A DNA stretch of 63,118 bases, from assembly GCA_001931905.2 (NCBI GenBank), contig MSJI02000403.1, forward strand, positions 1 to 63,118. The letters run 5' to 3'. This DNA is from Cladosporium sp. IMV 00045 (Eukaryota > Ascomycota > Dothideomycetes > Cladosporiales > Cladosporiaceae). Shown here in pieces: positions 21,449 to 33,965 of this stretch. How positions within the stretch are numbered: position 1 is the first letter of the stretch; each line of letters begins with the position of its first letter. The position numbers were made by a program, and so were the translations under genes. The notes beneath the pieces are model-generated. The model was given only the letters and a program-made list of their open reading frames with translations. It made no database searches and was not told the DNA's origin.

Positions 21449-22717
21449 ATGGAAGGCGACGAGAGACCACAGAAAATGCGCAAGCTGAGCCACGATCAGG
21501 AAGCTTCACAAATCGGTGGCGATGCTGCAACACCTGAAGTCGATGCTACCACCATGGATGGGACTAATGAGAGGGAAATCCAGCCTGCTGGCGAGTCGAA
21601 TGCTCACGACGAGGCATTGACAGCAGCTCCTGCTGGTTCAGCAGAAAATGTGGGCACAGAGGCTCCAGCAAAGATGTCGAAAAACCAACTGAAGAAGCTC
21701 CGCAAGAAGGAAGAATGGGAGGCAGGCCGTGAGGAGCGCAAGATATTGCGCAAGGAGAAAGTCGTCGCCAAACGCGAGCGTAAAAAAGCCGCCAACAAGG
21801 AGGCTAAAGAAAATGGCGAAAATCAACTCACCAGCGAGGAAAAGAGGAAACGCCACATCACCCGACCTGTACAGCTTCCTGTGACTATCGTTCTCGATTG
21901 CGACTTCGACGATCTTATGCGCGACAATGAGCGCATCTCTCTGGCTTCACAAATCACTCGCTGTTACTCGGACAACAAGAACAGCAGGTTCCGCGCACAC
22001 CTTACTGTATCATCTTTCGGTGGCCATCTGAGAGAGCGCTTCGAAGGACTTCTCAACGGTGTCTACAAGTCTTGGAAGGGAATGCGTTTCCTCGATGAAG
22101 ATTTCGTGGAAACATCCGAGAAAGCCAAGGAGTGGATGTCTGACGCCAAAAGCAAACCTTTGAAGGGTGCCTTCGCCAAGTATGCCGACATGGACGAGAA
22201 GAAGTTTGAGCAACTGAAGGAGCAAGGCGAAGTCGTCTACCTTTCCTCCGAATCCGACGAAACCCTGACCGAGCTCAAGCCTTTCAGCACCTACATTGTC
22301 GGCGGCTTGGTCGACAAGAACCGCGAGAAGGGCATTTGCCACAAGCGTGCCACTGAGCGTGGAGTGCGCACCGCAAAGCTCCCAATCGGAGATTATCTGC
22401 AAATGTCGAGCCGCAAAGTGCTCGCTACCAATCACGTTAATGAGATCATGGTCAATTGGCTGGAGTGTGGAGACTGGGGAGAGTCGTTCATGAGAGTCAT
22501 GCCCAAGCGCAAAGGCGGAAAGCTAAGGGAGGACGGTGGTAAGGAAGCTGCAGGCGAAGAAGGTGGCAACGAAGATCACGACGACGACCAACATGCGGAG
22601 GAGGACGGAACAGCTGGTCCGGAGCAGGAGCAAGCGCTCAAGGAACAGGTCGAGAAGGCTGCAGAGGTGCCAGGCGAGAGCGAAGCGGCAGAGGCCTCAA
22701 CAGTGGCCACTTCATGA
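21449..22717 (+). CDS. TRM10: tRNA (guanine-9-N1) methyltransferase Trm10
   Basis: A single exon of 422 aa. A highly basic Lys/Arg/Glu-rich helix (about 70-140) precedes the SPOUT-fold domain. Recognisable blocks are IVLDCDFDDLM, LASQITRCYSDNK, VVYLSSES, YIVGGLVDKN and KGICHKRA...RTAKLPIGDYLQMSSRKVLATNHVNEIM. These form the SAM-binding trefoil knot of Trm10, which methylates N1 of G9 (in some orthologs A9) in tRNA. The tail is acidic and disordered. The start ATG follows a purine-rich leader (CAGTCAAAATGG). Confidence 0.94.
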   Translation: MEGDERPQKMRKLSHDQEASQIGGDAATPEVDATTMDGTNEREIQPAGESNAHDEALTAAPAGSAENVGTEAPAKMSKNQLKKLRKKEEWEAGREERKILRKEKVVAKRERKKAANKEAKENGENQLTSEEKRKRHITRPVQLPVTIVLDCDFDDLMRDNERISLASQITRCYSDNKNSRFRAHLTVSSFGGHLRERFEGLLNGVYKSWKGMRFLDEDFVETSEKAKEWMSDAKSKPLKGAFAKYADMDEKKFEQLKEQGEVVYLSSESDETLTELKPFSTYIVGGLVDKNREKGICHKRATERGVRTAKLPIGDYLQMSSRKVLATNHVNEIMVNWLECGDWGESFMRVMPKRKGGKLREDGGKEAAGEEGGNEDHDDDQHAEEDGTAGPEQEQALKEQVEKAAEVPGESEAAEASTVATS

Positions 22718-23594
22718 CTTCCATCCTTGACAACGACTCTTGCTTGGAATCGCATGATCCATAATCACAGATCTGCAGTCCCGCTTCGATCTGACGCTGC
22801 GTCGTGGTTTGTCCATTTGCCGGTGAGGCGTGTGATTGGTTGGTCTGCCATAGGACAGCGTCGCGGCCCATTTTCATCTTGGCGACTGGCAGCACCTTTG
22901 GCTAATGGCCTGGCTATCGTCCTTACTCTCAGCTCAAGCTCATTACGGCGGCGGACCAATGCGATCGGAGTTCTGAGCGGGCGCTACTGAGGTCCCTTTC
23001 TTCAGTTGACTATTGATGAGAAGCCTTGATGATGAGGTGAGGACCAAATTGCGGTAGCAAATGATCAAGTAGGACAAACTCAAGACAGCTCGCATTTGAT
23101 CCGGAATCAGATCACTTCGTCTCAATCATTGACACTCGTCGAATGTGTGTGGATCTAATAATGTTCCGTAGGACTTCAACGAATATATATACAGACCTGT
23201 AGCACCAGTCCATGCATGGGGTGGACGCGATCCTACGGCACTTGGGACGCCTCGAGAGACGAATTCTATGGAGAAACACTTTCTTAAGCCAGGTCTCTCA
23301 ATGGAACTGTAGTAGCTTGGAATGCGGGAGATGACGATAAACCACGGGTTCGATAGAGATGTGCTATTGTTTCAATAGCTCTTCCAATGATCCTACGTCG
23401 ATTTAGAGATAACAAAGCCTCCGATACTAGCAAGAATGCTACGGAAAATGGAGGAGAGCATCACTCTCTAGACGAAATGTGCTTTTTGCAAGTGATGTTC
23501 ATTAAGTGAATGCTATTGATCGTGCTCGGTCTGTTGCGTCGAGCTGATGATTAGAATATTGCAAATGAGAGTAAACGAAATTAGGCCCGCCAGT
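22718..23594. other. Intergenic region between convergent genes
   Basis: 877 bp with nothing I can support beyond the 3' flanks. Confidence 0.35.
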
Positions 23595-25074
23595 CTATAC
23601 ACCTTCCGCATGGCTGTGCGGTCTCATCACTGCAGGCTCCATGGCTTGTAACCCTGAAACAGGCCGAAGAGCCCAGCGACCCGTGCGAGGGTCCCATCCC
23701 ATCTCCTGATCCACACCCTCAACGCCAACGTCGCCTGCCGTTTGGCCGGCTTCGTCGTCCTGAAAGTAAGGAACGACTTCGATGCCGTCTTCGCCCACCG
23801 CAGCAGAGACGTCCTCGCGTGAGATTCCGCCCCATGATACCCGGCTTTCTGCGCCCATACTGCTTCGTCGGCTGCCGGTGCCCATTGCCCAAGATACCCG
23901 CGAGCCACGCATGGAGTTGTGTGAGGAAGCGAACCCCGTCGTCTGCGAACCAGTAAGGTGACGCGTAGAGTCGCGGTTGCCGAGTTGTGGTTTCTCGTTG
24001 CCGACTTCGCCAGCGAAGATGAACCCGCTGCCGTACGAGTAAGGGCCCTTGGCGCCATTGGGGATGATAAAGCGCTTGTCGATCCGCACTGCCAGCCAAA
24101 AGATCACCATGAATAGCTCAATGCTGAAGTTGAAGGCGTAGAATGATCCTCGGGAGAAGTACCAAGGCCCTTCGACAGGTCGGCCTTGGGCCATGTTGGG
24201 GATCGGTGGAAGCCAGGTCGTGCCTGCGCGGTAGCTGGCGCCCAACGTGAGCAGGATGCCGGAGAAGATGACAATGTAGATTTTGGCGGTCATGGAGCCT
24301 TCGCCGAATTTGTCGGTGGTCTGGGTGTGCTTGATCTTGGGATGTTGGCGGGCGAGAGTAGAGATGCCAACAACAAGGATTGGGAGGAAGGCAACGACTG
24401 AATAAAGAGTTGCGCCATAGACCTGGATGTCCCGAACGGCGGTGTGAATCGAGTCGCTCAACGAGTAGAACTCCATAATGACTGCCGCGATAAGACTCAA
24501 GATGGTGCCGATAATCACTACCATCAGGATGGGTAGAGCGATGCTGAAGGGTTTCGACCAGCCGAAGTGCGGGTGCTGTGCACGCACTATCCTCTGAGCA
24601 AAGATCAAGTTTGCGATGAAGAGAAGGATGACACCAGCATATACGAAAATCATGGCAGCCATTGCAACGGGAATGTGTCGAGGATGGTTCGCCCATGCTA
24701 TCCTCAAGCTTGTCGCCATTATTCGAGTTACGCAAAACCCTTAACACAGTCAGTCATGAAGACCATATCAGCGAATGCTTTCATGGAGAACAATACCGAA
24801 TACCATTCCGTTGATCACGAATTTCTTGCCATTGCGGCCGTTCTTCTTGAGGAGGAACATGTGGCCCGCGCCACCCAATATAAACAAAAGGAGAAAGACG
24901 GCATTGATAGGGACATCTGGGATAATGGCAGGCACTTGCCCAAGTGCTTGACTGGTGGGCGCATATGGCGGCGACTCGTCCGGAGGCTGTACAGACTGTT
25001 AGCTTGATTCTTCGGAAATGCCTTTCGAGGTCAATGTAGCATACACCCTGAGCTTCACTTGGTGTGGACGACAT
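23595..25074 (-). CDS. DUF3112-type seven-helix membrane protein
   Basis: Three exons: 25074-25045 (only 10 codons), 24986-24797 and 24739-23595, with introns of 58 and 57 bp, giving 454 aa. Joining exon 2 to exon 3 at G|GG recreates VFGFCVTRI, a conserved helix. Seven hydrophobic segments are visible: INAVFLLLFILGGAGHMFLL, the VFGFCVTRI helix, AAMIFVYAGVILLFIANLIF, ALPILMVVIIGTILSLIAA, YSVVAFLPILVVGIS, IYIVIFSGILLTLGASY and FSIELFMVIFWLAVRI. A Ser-rich cytosolic tail of about 150 residues follows. The layout recalls fungal DUF3112 and RTA1-like proteins, whose role is largely unknown. I call the family but no function. Confidence 0.8.
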
Positions 25075-28029
25075 GTTCTGGCTCAGAGGACCAGTGTTGA
25101 TAGCCAGCAGGCGCCGGAATCAGGTGGCAGGCAAGCAACAGAGAGGTATGGTGATGTAGAAAAGGCCAAGAAGAACAGAAGGGTCTGCGTGCAGAGACAA
25201 CGATGCCTAAGAACCAAACAAGTTCACTTAGACTCTAAGACACCCACCACACGCCTTTCACAGCAGTCATCGGTGGCATAACGTCCGTCCCAACGGGGGC
25301 ACGAGCACAACATTGGCCGTCTCGGGAGGCATACTCGCATACTGATCCCAGTACCACGAGTTTGCAGGCGGATGAGCGGCGTGGCAGGCACCGTTACCCA
25401 GCAGAACCAAGGCACGGTGATCGTTGGAGAGCCGTGATATACTAGTCGAGATGGCCCGTATATTGCCTGCTTTGGTATAGGCACTTTTGGGGAGCGGGAC
25501 ACAGCAGCGTCAATGACACTAACAAGACCCCTGATGTCGGCGAAAAGGCGTTCGGCGATGCGATGGAAGGACTCCAGCAATTTTTCATCATGGCGACGAC
25601 GACACGCATGACATTACCACGAAAATGCGAATCCCTCTGCTTGCTGTCAGTATCTTCCCACGTAGATGCATGGTAAGATGTGGGCAACCGCTGTGTAACA
25701 TCAACAGCTTGTGTCTCAGACTCCCGGCCACCGCGAAGATCCGGATATGCATCTCGCGCGTCATCAGTAGCGGCGCTACCAGCCAATCGACTATTGTATC
25801 GAACTCAAAAGCACCCCTTTGAGAGCTCCTCGTAGTCTACAGTGTTGCAGGGCAATTCGATGGATCGCAGCATCCAGCGGCGTCAGGAGGTGAAGTTTTG
25901 ACACGAACAACAAAACGAAATGGCCAAAACGCATGTCGCACACACCATAGAGGAGCTCCATGGTCTTCAAAGTCATACAACTGATTTGTCTCACCCACCG
26001 CACATTAGTTTCAACCAAATCATAAGGATAACGAAACGGAATCGTTTGCATGAAGCACGGTCGTCCAAGGAACAAGACTGCCGAAGCAGGACAAGCATAC
26101 AAGTACTCCCAAGTATTCTTGTACACGATTAATCGGTCAAAGTCTCCCCTGTTACCTGCAGCTGCACTCTACAGTATCGGAGTCTGGCCATCCCTGCAAG
26201 ATCTGATCTCTGAGCTCATCACCTTCGGACTTCCTCGTCACCCCCGCTCTGTCCTCACAAACAACGACCGACGTTGGGCAGATTATGGCCGCCGTTTGCA
26301 GGGAATGTTGTTCTTCGCCGTTGTACTGATATGGGCCTTATGCAAGGTCGTTCATTGGCGGACACAGCTCTTGTAAATGTCGAAAATGCTGTTGAAACAG
26401 TGTCTTGGTCGTCCTTCGTCTTCTTGGCTCTGGAGCTGCAATCGTAAGAACGTACTGATACCTATAGTTGCGATGTTTGTCTCCGTCCGGATACTTGTAA
26501 AACTCCATCTCACGCACAATTTCACACACACAATGCAATGATTTAGTAAGAACGATCCCTCACCAAGGGTGCTACGCCGTTCAGTTGCTGTACGCTAGCA
26601 GTCAGGAAACATCGTAAGTAGCATAGTATTTTGCATACACGCATTGACGACAGTCAGCTCTGTGCTAACGCCTGGCCTAGATCACCTTTGTTTTGGCTCA
26701 AACAGCCAAGTCACCGCTGGCATTGGCAATTCACCACAACAACCTTGACTGTTCTTACGACAAAATGCCTCATATCTCAGACGACCAACGAACGACGGCC
26801 TCAGGACAGTGGAAAGACAAGTTTTCGAGAATCCGCTCCTGGTATAACTACCACTTCAGCTCTAAATCGCCATGGGGAAAAGTGGGTTGACCTTGGGATC
26901 AGATAGATTTCGTTTTTTTTGCTTCTCTGGGATGTTATGATTTTTTGTTTCCTTCGATGCAAGTATGGCTTTGAAATGGCGATACAGGGGTGATATTTGC
27001 GGCGCATTATTTCAAAGACTTGCTATTTCCGACTGAATCATTGGTCTTGATGCTGCTCGGTCGCCATCAAGGAATGGATTACAAGGGTTAGGGTTGGGGT
27101 TGTGAATCCCCGGTTTAGGAAGGAATTCTTCGCCTTCCTCATGAGCTCTAACAACATTTACCATTACCACCCGCACTTTCAGTATACCCCTTTCTCTGCG
27201 GTGAAAACTCGGCGATGATGGTCCAGCGCTAATTGCGTGGCCATGGAAAGCAGGGAGAGACTCGACGCTTCCACATACTTTCTCACTGGCAACCTTGTAT
27301 CTTAACAACCATAGCCTGGTGCTCAGTATCTTACATTGAGGAGTGCGGAGAGGCTTGACTCTGGGGTCGACCTTCTCTCTGGAGAGGACATTACGACAGT
27401 ACACTGGCGCTTCTTACGGGGCCTCGATGAGCGGAGAGATACTCAGCATTGATGCCTAGTCTCAGTGGCAAGAGATATGGCAATGGTACCATCACGCCAA
27501 TTATTCGACCACGACGAGAAAAGAGAGCATGTGTACGCTCTCAACGGTGAACACTGCTACATGATGGCCCGAAGCTGTGTATATCACCTCGAAAGGCTCG
27601 GAGAGGGTCTGATGCCCGGACGAACGATCTCGACGGCAAGCACCCGTCCTTCGTGATCCAAGGCTGCTGTTATCACCATCATATCGTCTGAGCGCCAGAA
27701 AAGAGAAGTTCATCCCATATATCATCACATGCGCTCAATTCATCTCATCACTTCCCATCATCACTTCAGCCAGACACTCTTCATTCGATTCGCCGCCATA
27801 CCATCACTGGAGAGTGCCTTTACCATCACTGTCACCAGCATTCACATGTCGATTAGGCATCCGTGGCAAGATAAAACCCTTGTTCCACGACACTTCTTCC
27901 TTCCCTTCGACATCCACTTCCATTCATCCCTTTTCCATTCCTCCTCAATCCTCTACCACTTTGACCTTGCATAATCATCAGAGCAACCGATACCACACCC
28001 AGAAAGCCTGCTTCGGCCCATGAGGCACC
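25075..28029. other. Gene-poor divergent spacer (about 3 kb)
   Basis: Between the DUF3112 gene (-) and the SNF2 gene (+). Overlapping reverse-strand ORFs at 25224-25786 look slightly coding-like but change frame and match nothing I recognise. A telomere-like motif lies at 27085-27102. The last 300 bp are pyrimidine-rich (repeated CATCACT/CATTC), like a leader or promoter. Confidence 0.35.
27085..27102 (+). repeat. Short telomere-like motif (TTAGGG-type)
   Basis: GGGTTAGGGTTGGGGTTG is just under three copies of a TTAGGG-like unit, one with A lost and one with a G gained. It is too short to mean an internal telomere on its own. Confidence 0.4.
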
Positions 28030-31000
28030 ATGGGCGACAACATGGGGCCACCTGGCCAAGAGCCGAAGATCAAGACAGAGCCAAGCGAGGACGCTGATGC
28101 TGAGCCCAGTCTGGGCGGCAATGTGATCAGTCTCATCTCTGACGACGAGGAGGACGCCGCGAACCTAACTCGCGACTCACCACTGTCTCGAAACGAACGG
28201 CGCGAACAGAAGCAATTCAATCTCGGGCCATCTGTTCTGCAAAGCGCTGCGTCTCGGTCGACAGACAGCACGGAGGCACTCAAAGCAAAAATCCGCGACA
28301 AACAACGTGAAAACGCAAAGCAGAAGCGCGATCCCGAGACCATCGAGAGCCAAAAGTCGGCACCACTAAAGGCGCAAACACCCGGGTTTGCCCCTTCCAC
28401 CAAAGCCGGGCTATTTATAACGGATGACGACTCGCAAAATGAAGACCCACGCTCTCTGTGTTGCAAGAACCGACCCGCAAGCGCAAAACGACTAAAACTT
28501 CTAAAGCAAAGAAGAGGAGAAGGCCCAACGATGTCGACGAGGAGGAGCAAGATGACATCCTCGACAGACTGCGCCAGTGTCTAAAACAAATCCGAAGGCC
28601 AACAAGGGCGGCAAAAAGCGTCAGCCAAAGACGAACAAGAAGAAATATACCGGCCCGACCATGCTGAATGCGGAAGGTCTTAACAACACAAACATCATCG
28701 ACGATGCCGCCCACAACGATGGCCTTGCCGCTCCACCAACCTTTGATGCATCAACGAGGCGGCCCGACGCCCTCAAGCAGCTTATGGAGTCAATTCCCAC
28801 TGAGAACGTAGCCATCGCGAGGACCGACCTCAAGTACTTCAACGAAAAAATGAAGGCTCTTACCGGTAGTGGCCACGTATTCAAGCCCGCTGACGGAGGG
28901 CACTGGAGTCTCAAGGGAATGAAAGTTACGTTAAAGCCTTATCAAATGCTAGGCAAGTATCGATGTTTGACTGATAATACACGAGCTCAATACTGACATT
29001 AACTAGGCGTCGCATCCATGCGTGAGCGAGAAACATCCGGCGCTCTCCCACGAGGCGGAATCCTTGCGGACGAAATGGGACTCGGCAAGACTATCATGAT
29101 GCTGGCAAACGTCGTGAACGGTCGGCCTCTGCAGAAAAAAAGTTGTCGAACCACGTTGATCGTCGCCAACGCAGCGTTGGTCGCGCAGTGGTACCATGAG
29201 ATTAAAGAAAAGGTCAGAACTGAGAGGGACGACAAAACCCACGGCATCGGCATGGTGCACACCTACAAGTCCATCTCAGCCGACCCTAACGATGACATTG
29301 CGGTATTCAAAGCCGCTGATATCGTGCTCACGACATATACGACAGTTTCCAAATCGTACCCAAAAACCGAGATACCGGCGGAACTTACTTCGGCCGCAGC
29401 CAAGGAAGAATGGTGGAAACGGTACTACGAAGCGAACAAAGGCCCTCTTCACAGATACAAATTCCACCGTATCATTCTTGATGAGGCACAGGCAATCAAA
29501 AACCACAAAAGCCTCACCAGCAGGGCATGCCGCGCAATCGAGGCACAGCACCCCTGGCCGTATCAGGGACAATCGTGACAAACCACACCAACGAGTTCTA
29601 CCCTCAATTCCGCTTCTTAAAGGTCCCGCATACAGACAGCTTCAAGCTATTCAAAGAAAACTACAACGCTTCAGAAGACCCTGACGGAATCAAGAAACTC
29701 TCAGCTCGACTCTCACAGTTCATGATTAGGAGGACACACCGAGACAAGCTATTCAACTCAAAGCTGCTAGTACTTCCTAAGCCTCAACACGACACGACTT
29801 GGCTAGAATTTAACGACATTGAGCGAAGCATTTACGACATTGTGAAGAATCGCTTCATCGAGCGAATCAACTGCATCTCGAGGGCAAACAAGCTCGATAA
29901 GCAGTACAAGTATGTCCTCGACACTCTTTGCATAGCATTACGTGGAATCACTTGCTAACAGCTGCTCAAAAGTATGATCTGGTCGATGCTGCTTAGGCTA
30001 AGACAGCTCTGCGCCCATCCGTCTCTTATTCAAGATACTATTGCAGACTTGCTACACCGCGACGACTACGAAAGGTTGCGCGCCCTATCAGCAGGTGATC
30101 TCTCGGATGAATCGGAGTCTTTGCTGAGCTACCTGCAACACCATATGGCAAGCAGAAGCGACGCGAGGCAGAAGCATTCTACGGATGATAACATGACCTT
30201 GACTGAGAGCGAGGTCTTACCAGTTGGTCAAACCAACTACGACGGAGTCTATGGATGTGATCTTGGAGGATTACACGGCTTGAACTACCGATTCCACAGA
30301 TATCTCGACGATTTGAAGCGGTCAGAATCGTACGAGGCGATTTGCGACAGAACCAATTGCGTTGCTTGCCGTCAGGCCCCCAGTGAACCACTGGTCACCA
30401 GCTGCTTCCACATTTACTGCAAAGATTGTCTAGCCGACCTCCAGTCATCCGCTGCCCGCCGCGGGAATGATCGCCATCGATGCATTGAGTGTGGCAATCA
30501 GTATACAGATGCGAAACCATGCGAGGAGGCTCTGGCACCATTTGCGGCCGGCCATGAAGCAGGTAGCAATCTGGATTCCGGGGTGGGAAATAAGGCGGTA
30601 GCGGACAAGAAGTCGCCTCCTTCTTGGTGCCAGATGAGGGGTGACATTCTCCCATCTGCAAAAACCATCGCTTTCAAAGCGAGGGTCATGACCTGGCTGG
30701 CTGAAGACTCCGAGGCCAAAATTGTCGTGTACTCGCAATTTTTGGACATGATCCACATTCTGTCACGCATTTGCAGAACTGAGGGTTGGAAGGCGGAGAG
30801 ATATACTGGTTCCATGAGTCACGAGACCCGCCAGCGCGCACTCCAGCGCTTCTCCGATAAGGACGGGGGAATCAAAATCTTGCTGGCTTCCCTAAAGGCT
30901 GGCGGGATCGGACTGAACCTCACGTCGGCGAACAAAGTCATCACCATCGACCCTTGGTGGAACGCGAGCATCGAGAACCAAGCCTTCTACCGGGTCTACA

Positions 31001-31311
31001 GAATTGGGCAAGTAAAGGAGACCCACTTGTCGCGCCTGGTGGTCAAAAACACCATCGACGAAGCCATTATGGCCCTGCAGGAAAGCAAACAAATCGACAT
31101 CGACGCTGCTATGGAAGAGTCGAGGAAGACATCCAAGCTGAATCCTGAGGAACTCCTTGGTCTCTTCGGGAAGGTGACGAAGGATGACAAGGGAAGACCC
31201 TTTGTCTTTGCCCACCACGGCGACGATGAGGGGCAAGAGGCCCAGCGACTTCAGCCCGCACCCGAGCATTCGAGCGACGAAGAAGGCGACGGCATTATGA
31301 ACGACGATTGA
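28030..31311 (+). pseudogene. SNF2-family ATPase with RING finger (Rad5/Rad16/Uls1-like), frameshifted
   Basis: The gene spans 28030-31311 with a GC-AG intron (28953-29006) and a GT-AG intron (29910-29972). Signs of a genuine ancestor: N-terminal acidic VISLISDDEED (SUMO-interaction-like), helicase motif I DEMGLGKT, motif II DEAQ, a C3HC4 RING (CVACRQAP to HRCIECG) between the two lobes, then LASLKAGGIGLNL and RVYRIGQ of the C-lobe. The frame breaks three times, near 28445-28460, near 28560-28580 and near 29545-29555, each equivalent to one missing base. At the third break the WALSGTP-type motif is damaged and also lacks its proline. Related proteins are DNA-dependent ATPases in repair or SUMO-targeted ubiquitylation. 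It is either a young pseudogene or carries assembly errors. Confidence 0.75.
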
Positions 31312-31772
31312 GCGATATGTCAAGCCTTCATGAGCACAGACACGATTTGACCAAAAACGCCAAAAGCCCCAAAACCGGGCAACTCAGTGGCATTGAGGTA
31401 GGTTTGTCACATTGGAATGCCTTACATAGCCACGGACTACCGGCGAGACAGCAGAATCACACGGATCTTCAAATTAAGAACATCACAAGCAAGTCGAAAC
31501 AGAAAAAAATATTTGACGGGCATCTCAGTGGACCGAGGGATCTTTTCTTGAAGTTGTAATGCCTCACAAGGCCACAAACCATCCTGGAGATAGCAGATAG
31601 CATGAACACATAGGGCTCTTAATGAAAACCATCAGACCCAAGCCATTGTCACTAGTACGTCTCGCAGCGAGCTACTCGAAACGGAGTAGACACGATCTCA
31701 GCAGGCGTTTCGATGGATTATATGTCCTTTGACTAGATTGAAGCGTCTTCCACGGCCGAAAACCATCACTTT
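31312..31772. other. Intergenic region between convergent genes
   Basis: 461 bp. The phrase TCACATTGGAATGCC...AGCCAC and a similar TTGTAATGCCTCACAAGGCCAC occur about 150 bp apart, perhaps a weak old duplication. No gene. Confidence 0.3.
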
Positions 31773-33060
31773 TTATTCCTTGCCACCTAGGTATCTATAC
31801 ACGACGGAGAAATCGCGTCCCTTGCATTTCTCATCCGCAGCCGTAGCGGCGTAGATTTCCCTCGCTTTCTCCCCAAGGTACGGGGCCACGTTCGCTTCTT
31901 CGGCGGCCTTCAATGCGAGTTTGAGATCCTTCAGCATGAGCGCCGTGCCAAAGCCGCCTTCGTAGTCCTTGCCCGCGGGTGCCCCTTCGATGACGCCGGG
32001 CACGGGGTTGTTGACCTCGCTCGGCCAGCACTTGCCGGTGGCAGTGTTGATCATGTCCGCCAGCTTGGTTGGATCGAGGCCCCATTTTACTCCCATATTC
32101 ATTGCCTCACAGGTCGCAACATTGTTCAGCGCGAGCAGGTAGTTGTTGGCCAGCTTTCCTTTGAGTCCGCTGGTTGGAGGGCCTAGGTGGACTACGCGTT
32201 TGCCCATGAGACTGAGAATGTCAGTCACCCGCGACACGATGTCGTCCTCGGCGCCGATCATGAATGTGAGCTTGCCAGCAGCGGCACCGACGACGCCTCC
32301 AGACATAGGAGCATCGACAAAGCGACCCTGGCCACTGATGTGTGCTTGGGTAGCGACATCTGCTGAGGTCATGGGGTCGATTGTGCTGCAGTCGATGAAG
32401 AGACGTTCTTTCGTTATTGGTGTTGCGGTAAGAAGGTTGTTGGGCTCGAGGATTTGCTGGTAGACGGCTTTGACATGCTGAGGTTCAGGCAGAACTGTAA
32501 TGATGTTTTCCTGTTTGAAGCATCATTAGCAAGTTGCTTTTTGATCATGCTTCGAGTTACATTCAAGTTGTATTATTTCCAAGTTTTCAGATTTTGTGGA
32601 TGGTTAAAAGGTAATCACGAACGGCTTGCGCCGCGTTGATCATTGATAGAACAATGGTTGATCATCTTGAGGAAAAAGGACAATGGCAGGTAGAGATGAG
32701 ATGAACATACCGTCTGCTCGGCGACTTCTCGAACGCTCTTAGCGATAGTGACATTGCCAAACTCTTCCACAAACTGCTGCGTGGCGGCATCATTCACATC
32801 GTTGATCACCATTGTGTCTGACTTTGGGATCTTTGCGCGCAGATTCTTTGCCATTGGATAGCCTGCACATCCTTCTATCAGTGAAATCCCCCCAGCAACA
32901 TCTCACCAAGCGTATGACACTTACCCATTCTGCCCAACCCAATGAAGCCGTAGCTAGCTTGCAACCTGTTACCAGTTGCGAAGCATCTTCGGCCAGCCGG
33001 TCCACCCAAAGACCGTAGGCACTGCCTCCAAGGCGTGGTTGTCCTGGTAGCTGCACTCAT
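31773..33060 (-). CDS. 3-hydroxyisobutyrate dehydrogenase, mitochondrial
   Basis: Three exons: 33060-32925, 32862-32711 and 32510-31773, with introns of 62 and 200 bp, giving 341 aa. Residues 1-35 are Arg/Ser/Thr-rich without acids, a good mitochondrial presequence. The NAD site YGFIGLGRMGYPMAKNL is split by intron 1. Further signatures are FIDCSTIDP, the substrate loop DAPMSGGVVGAAAG, and the catalytic lysine block GLKGKLANN. The enzyme oxidises 3-hydroxyisobutyrate to methylmalonate semialdehyde in valine breakdown. The joins G|GC and ACG|GAA fit the family without gaps. Confidence 0.94.
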
Positions 33061-33965
33061 GTTGACCAGTACCCACAATGTCTCTGAAGAGTTTGTCTAC
33101 TCAAGGAGGTACCAAGAGCAACAATCATCCTCCACTTGTCGACACTGCGGTTCACCGACATGCAGAGCAGCGGCATTGTCGTTCGAACGGATACGGGCGG
33201 GTTATCGGGCTTTGCTGCGCGAGAGCCGAGGCACCCCTCTCGGGCTGGAGGTCTTGATCGTAGTCATGTGACTTTGTCGCGAGCTTTGGGAAGTCGCGAC
33301 CGAGACACTTCACTTCATGGGTAGCATGGCAGCTGTCGAGGCGAAAAGTTTCTCGCTACTCACAGCCATGTAGGGACAATTGCACGAAGAGGCCAAATGC
33401 ACAACGGGAGAAATTGGAAGAAGAGGCAGCGCCAAGAGAAGTGACGTTCGAGAGACTGGAAGGCACGTGCATTTGGACGACAGACAAACAGTACATAGTA
33501 CTTGTTGAGTTATGCGTGAAGTGAGCATGTCTATAGGCATGCAGCCAGGGTATACAGCCAGGGAGAACAGCAATCAAACCGCAATCGAATATATCAGGAC
33601 ATACGTTAACCCATATCATCGAAATGCCCGACTTGAGTTACATCATATTCCATTACACTAATTAATCTACATACTCGGATCAAAGGCGATACACGTAGCC
33701 AACAAAAGTGGTCGCATAGCCATGTTCCTCCCTTCACGCACGTCCTCATCATGTCCCGGACTTTCACTCGCGACAAGTCTCTCCTCAAATCTAAAAAAGT
33801 CGCCAGGGCGCTGCTACTAGGCATTCGCCCGGACAGGGGAAAATTCGGTCGCAAGACCGACCAGCAGGCGCCGAAATAAAAATGGTATCCTCGAACATAG
33901 AAAGTCAAAAAAGAGCATTTCTTAAGCAATCAATTGGGTACGAAACAGCCGCGTGGGTATGTGTG
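33061..33965. other. Intergenic region
   Basis: 905 bp between the start of the dehydrogenase and the 3' end of the bqt4-like gene, both leftward. No gene or RNA seen. Confidence 0.35.

Noticed and set aside
25224..25786. Two overlapping reverse-strand ORFs with slightly coding-like composition, shifting frame near 25585
   Set aside because: One opens with a non-ATG codon, no family is recognised, and no intron explains the shift. It could be a gene relic but cannot be supported.
27085..27102. Internal telomere or chromosome-end fusion scar
   Set aside because: Under three imperfect units, in ordinary sequence, and no subtelomeric genes nearby; chance is likely.
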